Shown: piece by piece, positions 5,560 through 5,740 of the stretch
Layout: each line of letters opens with the position of its first letter
How positions within the stretch are numbered: position 1 is the first letter of the stretch
DNA from: Geoglobus sp.
Lineage (GTDB): Archaea; Halobacteriota; Archaeoglobi; Archaeoglobales; Archaeoglobaceae
Reading direction: 5' to 3'
Assembly: GCA_027019885.1 (NCBI GenBank)
Contig: JALUWC010000536.1
Location: 1-5,740, forward strand
Length of the DNA: 5,740 nucleotides
Notes under the pieces: model-generated
Seen by the model: the letters and a program-made list of their open reading frames with translations, nothing else
Databases searched by the model: none
What the model was told of the DNA's origin: nothing
Program-made: the position numbers and the translations under genes

Positions 5560-5740
5560 ATGAGTCAGGTGTTCTTCACTCCAGCCGAGGTTAATGTCAC
5601 AGACCCTGCCAGATGGTATCAGCCTGAACAGAGCCTTGTTGTGAGACTCGAAAAAGTTGTGAATGAGAGCGGTATTCTTGACAGCATATATGATGGGGAC
5701 ACCGTTGCTGTAAAAACTCATTTTGGCGATAGAGGCACAA
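5560..5740 (+). CDS. DUF362 family protein, N-terminal part
   Basis: The first 60 codons of a gene cut by the right window edge. The visible protein (MSQVFFTPAEVN at the start) ends in DTVAVKTHFGDRGT (47-60). This matches the 'K-x-H-F-G-(E/D)-x-G' signature near the start of DUF362 proteins, which in many anaerobes carry a C-terminal pair of [4Fe-4S] ferredoxin motifs; that part is outside the window. The function of the family is unsettled; an iron-sulfur or electron-transfer role is usual in annotation. An in-frame ATG at 5536 overlaps the TATA element, so 5560, about 27 bases from the TATA centre, is preferred and probably leaderless. It likely shares its promoter with the divergent surface-protein gene. 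Confidence 0.8.
   Translation, partial: MSQVFFTPAEVNVTDPARWYQPEQSLVVRLEKVVNESGILDSIYDGDTVAVKTHFGDRGT

Noticed and set aside
1..5740. Defence island, mobile element, CRISPR array or integrated virus
   Set aside because: No transposase, integrase, toxin-antitoxin, nuclease or repeat-spacer pattern was found; codon use looks uniform and the genes are mostly housekeeping or typical archaeal families.

Overview
The window looks like chromosomal DNA of a thermophilic euryarchaeon, most likely one of the Archaeoglobales (Archaeoglobus, Ferroglobus or Geoglobus). Three things suggest this. The adenylate kinase closely resembles the 217-residue, zinc-lid enzyme I recall from Archaeoglobus fulgidus. 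The UMP kinase is of the short archaeal type. Arginine is written almost entirely with AGA/AGG, and several genes appear to be leaderless, with an archaeal TATA element about 25 bases ahead of the start codon. The assignment rests on memory of family members, not on a search.

Layout from left to right. Positions 1-363 (minus strand) are the first 121 codons of cobS, the last-stage cobalamin (B12) synthase, cut by the window edge. Diverging from it is a two-gene operon (434-1785, plus): a 69-residue winged-helix protein whose stop overlaps the start of a radical SAM enzyme with a C-terminal TRAM RNA-binding domain. A gap of about 280 bases with a T-rich terminator leads to adk (2065-2718, plus). 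Adk runs tail to tail, with an 11-base overlap, into a minus-strand pair (3774 down to 2708): a winged-helix/coiled-coil regulator followed by a serine alpha/beta hydrolase. An AT-rich 121-base divergent region separates that pair from pyrH (3896-4555, plus). PyrH in turn overlaps by 4 bases the end of a minus-strand gene (5508 down to 4552) for an exported, probably glycosylated, C-terminally anchored surface protein. Diverging from the surface-protein gene is the start of a DUF362-type protein (5560 to the right edge).

Functionally this is a compact mix of housekeeping genes (cobalamin synthesis; AMP and UMP phosphorylation for nucleotide pools) and less understood archaeal genes. The most notable points are the short, nearly symmetric BRE-TATA-BRE element that appears to drive the surface-protein and DUF362 genes in both directions, the small HTH/radical SAM-TRAM operon, and an inverted repeat lying over the TATA box of the regulator-hydrolase operon. 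I found no tRNA or rRNA genes, insertion sequences, CRISPR arrays or other mobile elements, and no defence-type gene cluster.
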